Positions 16,575 through 16,592 of a stretch of 16,592 nt of DNA are shown piece after piece (within the stretch, counting starts at the first letter, position 1; every line of letters begins with the position of its first letter). The notes beneath the pieces were generated by a model. It saw only the letters and a program-made list of their open reading frames with translations, made no database searches and was not told the DNA's origin. This DNA is from an uncultured Rhodobacter sp. (GTDB taxonomy: Bacteria > Pseudomonadota > Alphaproteobacteria > Rhodobacterales > Rhodobacteraceae), in NCBI GenBank assembly GCA_937901435.1, contig CALGTJ010000492.1, forward strand, positions 1 through 16,592, given 5' to 3'. A program made the translations under genes and the position numbers.

Positions 16575-16592
16575 TGGCGGCGGTAGCGTAAG
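16538..16592. mobile_element. Probable terminal end of an insertion sequence
   Basis: The ketosynthase reading frame stops matching its family at 16541, and the following sequence (CTAGCCCGGATTATTCATCG onwards) is non-coding. From memory this end resembles terminal repeats of IS1380-type elements in alphaproteobacteria, but I could not check it. A CTAG at the junction would also suit the target preference of IS5-type elements. No transposase is visible because the window ends 50 bases later. Family assignment is tentative; the disruption itself is clear. Confidence 0.5.

Overview
The window looks like a piece of an alphaproteobacterial chromosome or plasmid, most likely from the Rhodobacterales (Roseobacter group). 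The base composition is GC-rich. The giant RTX protein ends in the short Hint domain that is very common in that group, and the HisD-like and zinc-alcohol-dehydrogenase pair is also of a type familiar there. This assignment is an inference from gene content, not from a marker gene.

Layout from left to right. Positions 1-656 hold no gene I can name, but about 210 bases carry a run of six inverted repeats, the last of which abuts a good ribosome binding site and a doubtful 73-residue ORF. Positions 657-6431 encode one 1924-residue protein: an N-terminal LamG-like domain, many calcium-binding RTX repeat blocks separated by spacer domains, and a C-terminal Hint domain. A strong intrinsic terminator follows. 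An orphan two-domain iron-type ABC permease comes next, convergent with a secreted GH104-like lysozyme on the minus strand.

From about 11387 down to 9460 on the minus strand lies a decaying two-gene operon. The first gene is a HisD-family dehydrogenase of the sulfopropanediol dehydrogenase type, with internal deletions and an in-frame stop codon. The second is a zinc-dependent alcohol dehydrogenase frameshifted in a homopolymer near its end. The spacer left of the operon (9052-9459) holds two long perfect or near-perfect hairpins.

From 11575 to 15879 is a group of genes that mostly fits exopolysaccharide or O-antigen synthesis: a GRDB-family reductase-like protein overlapping a family 2 glycosyltransferase, a convergent WecG/TagA/CpsF glycosyltransferase, and a divergent polytopic O-antigen ligase/polymerase-like protein. 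The window ends in the first 102 codons of a polyketide synthase ketosynthase domain. There the homology stops abruptly at what looks like an insertion-sequence end.

Overall this is an accessory, surface-oriented region (secreted adhesin-like protein, polysaccharide genes, cell-wall hydrolase) with clear signs of gene loss and mobile-element insertion. I did not find a convincing new multi-gene system. The best leads are the two structured non-coding segments, the modular duplication inside the RTX protein, and the reductase-glycosyltransferase coupling.
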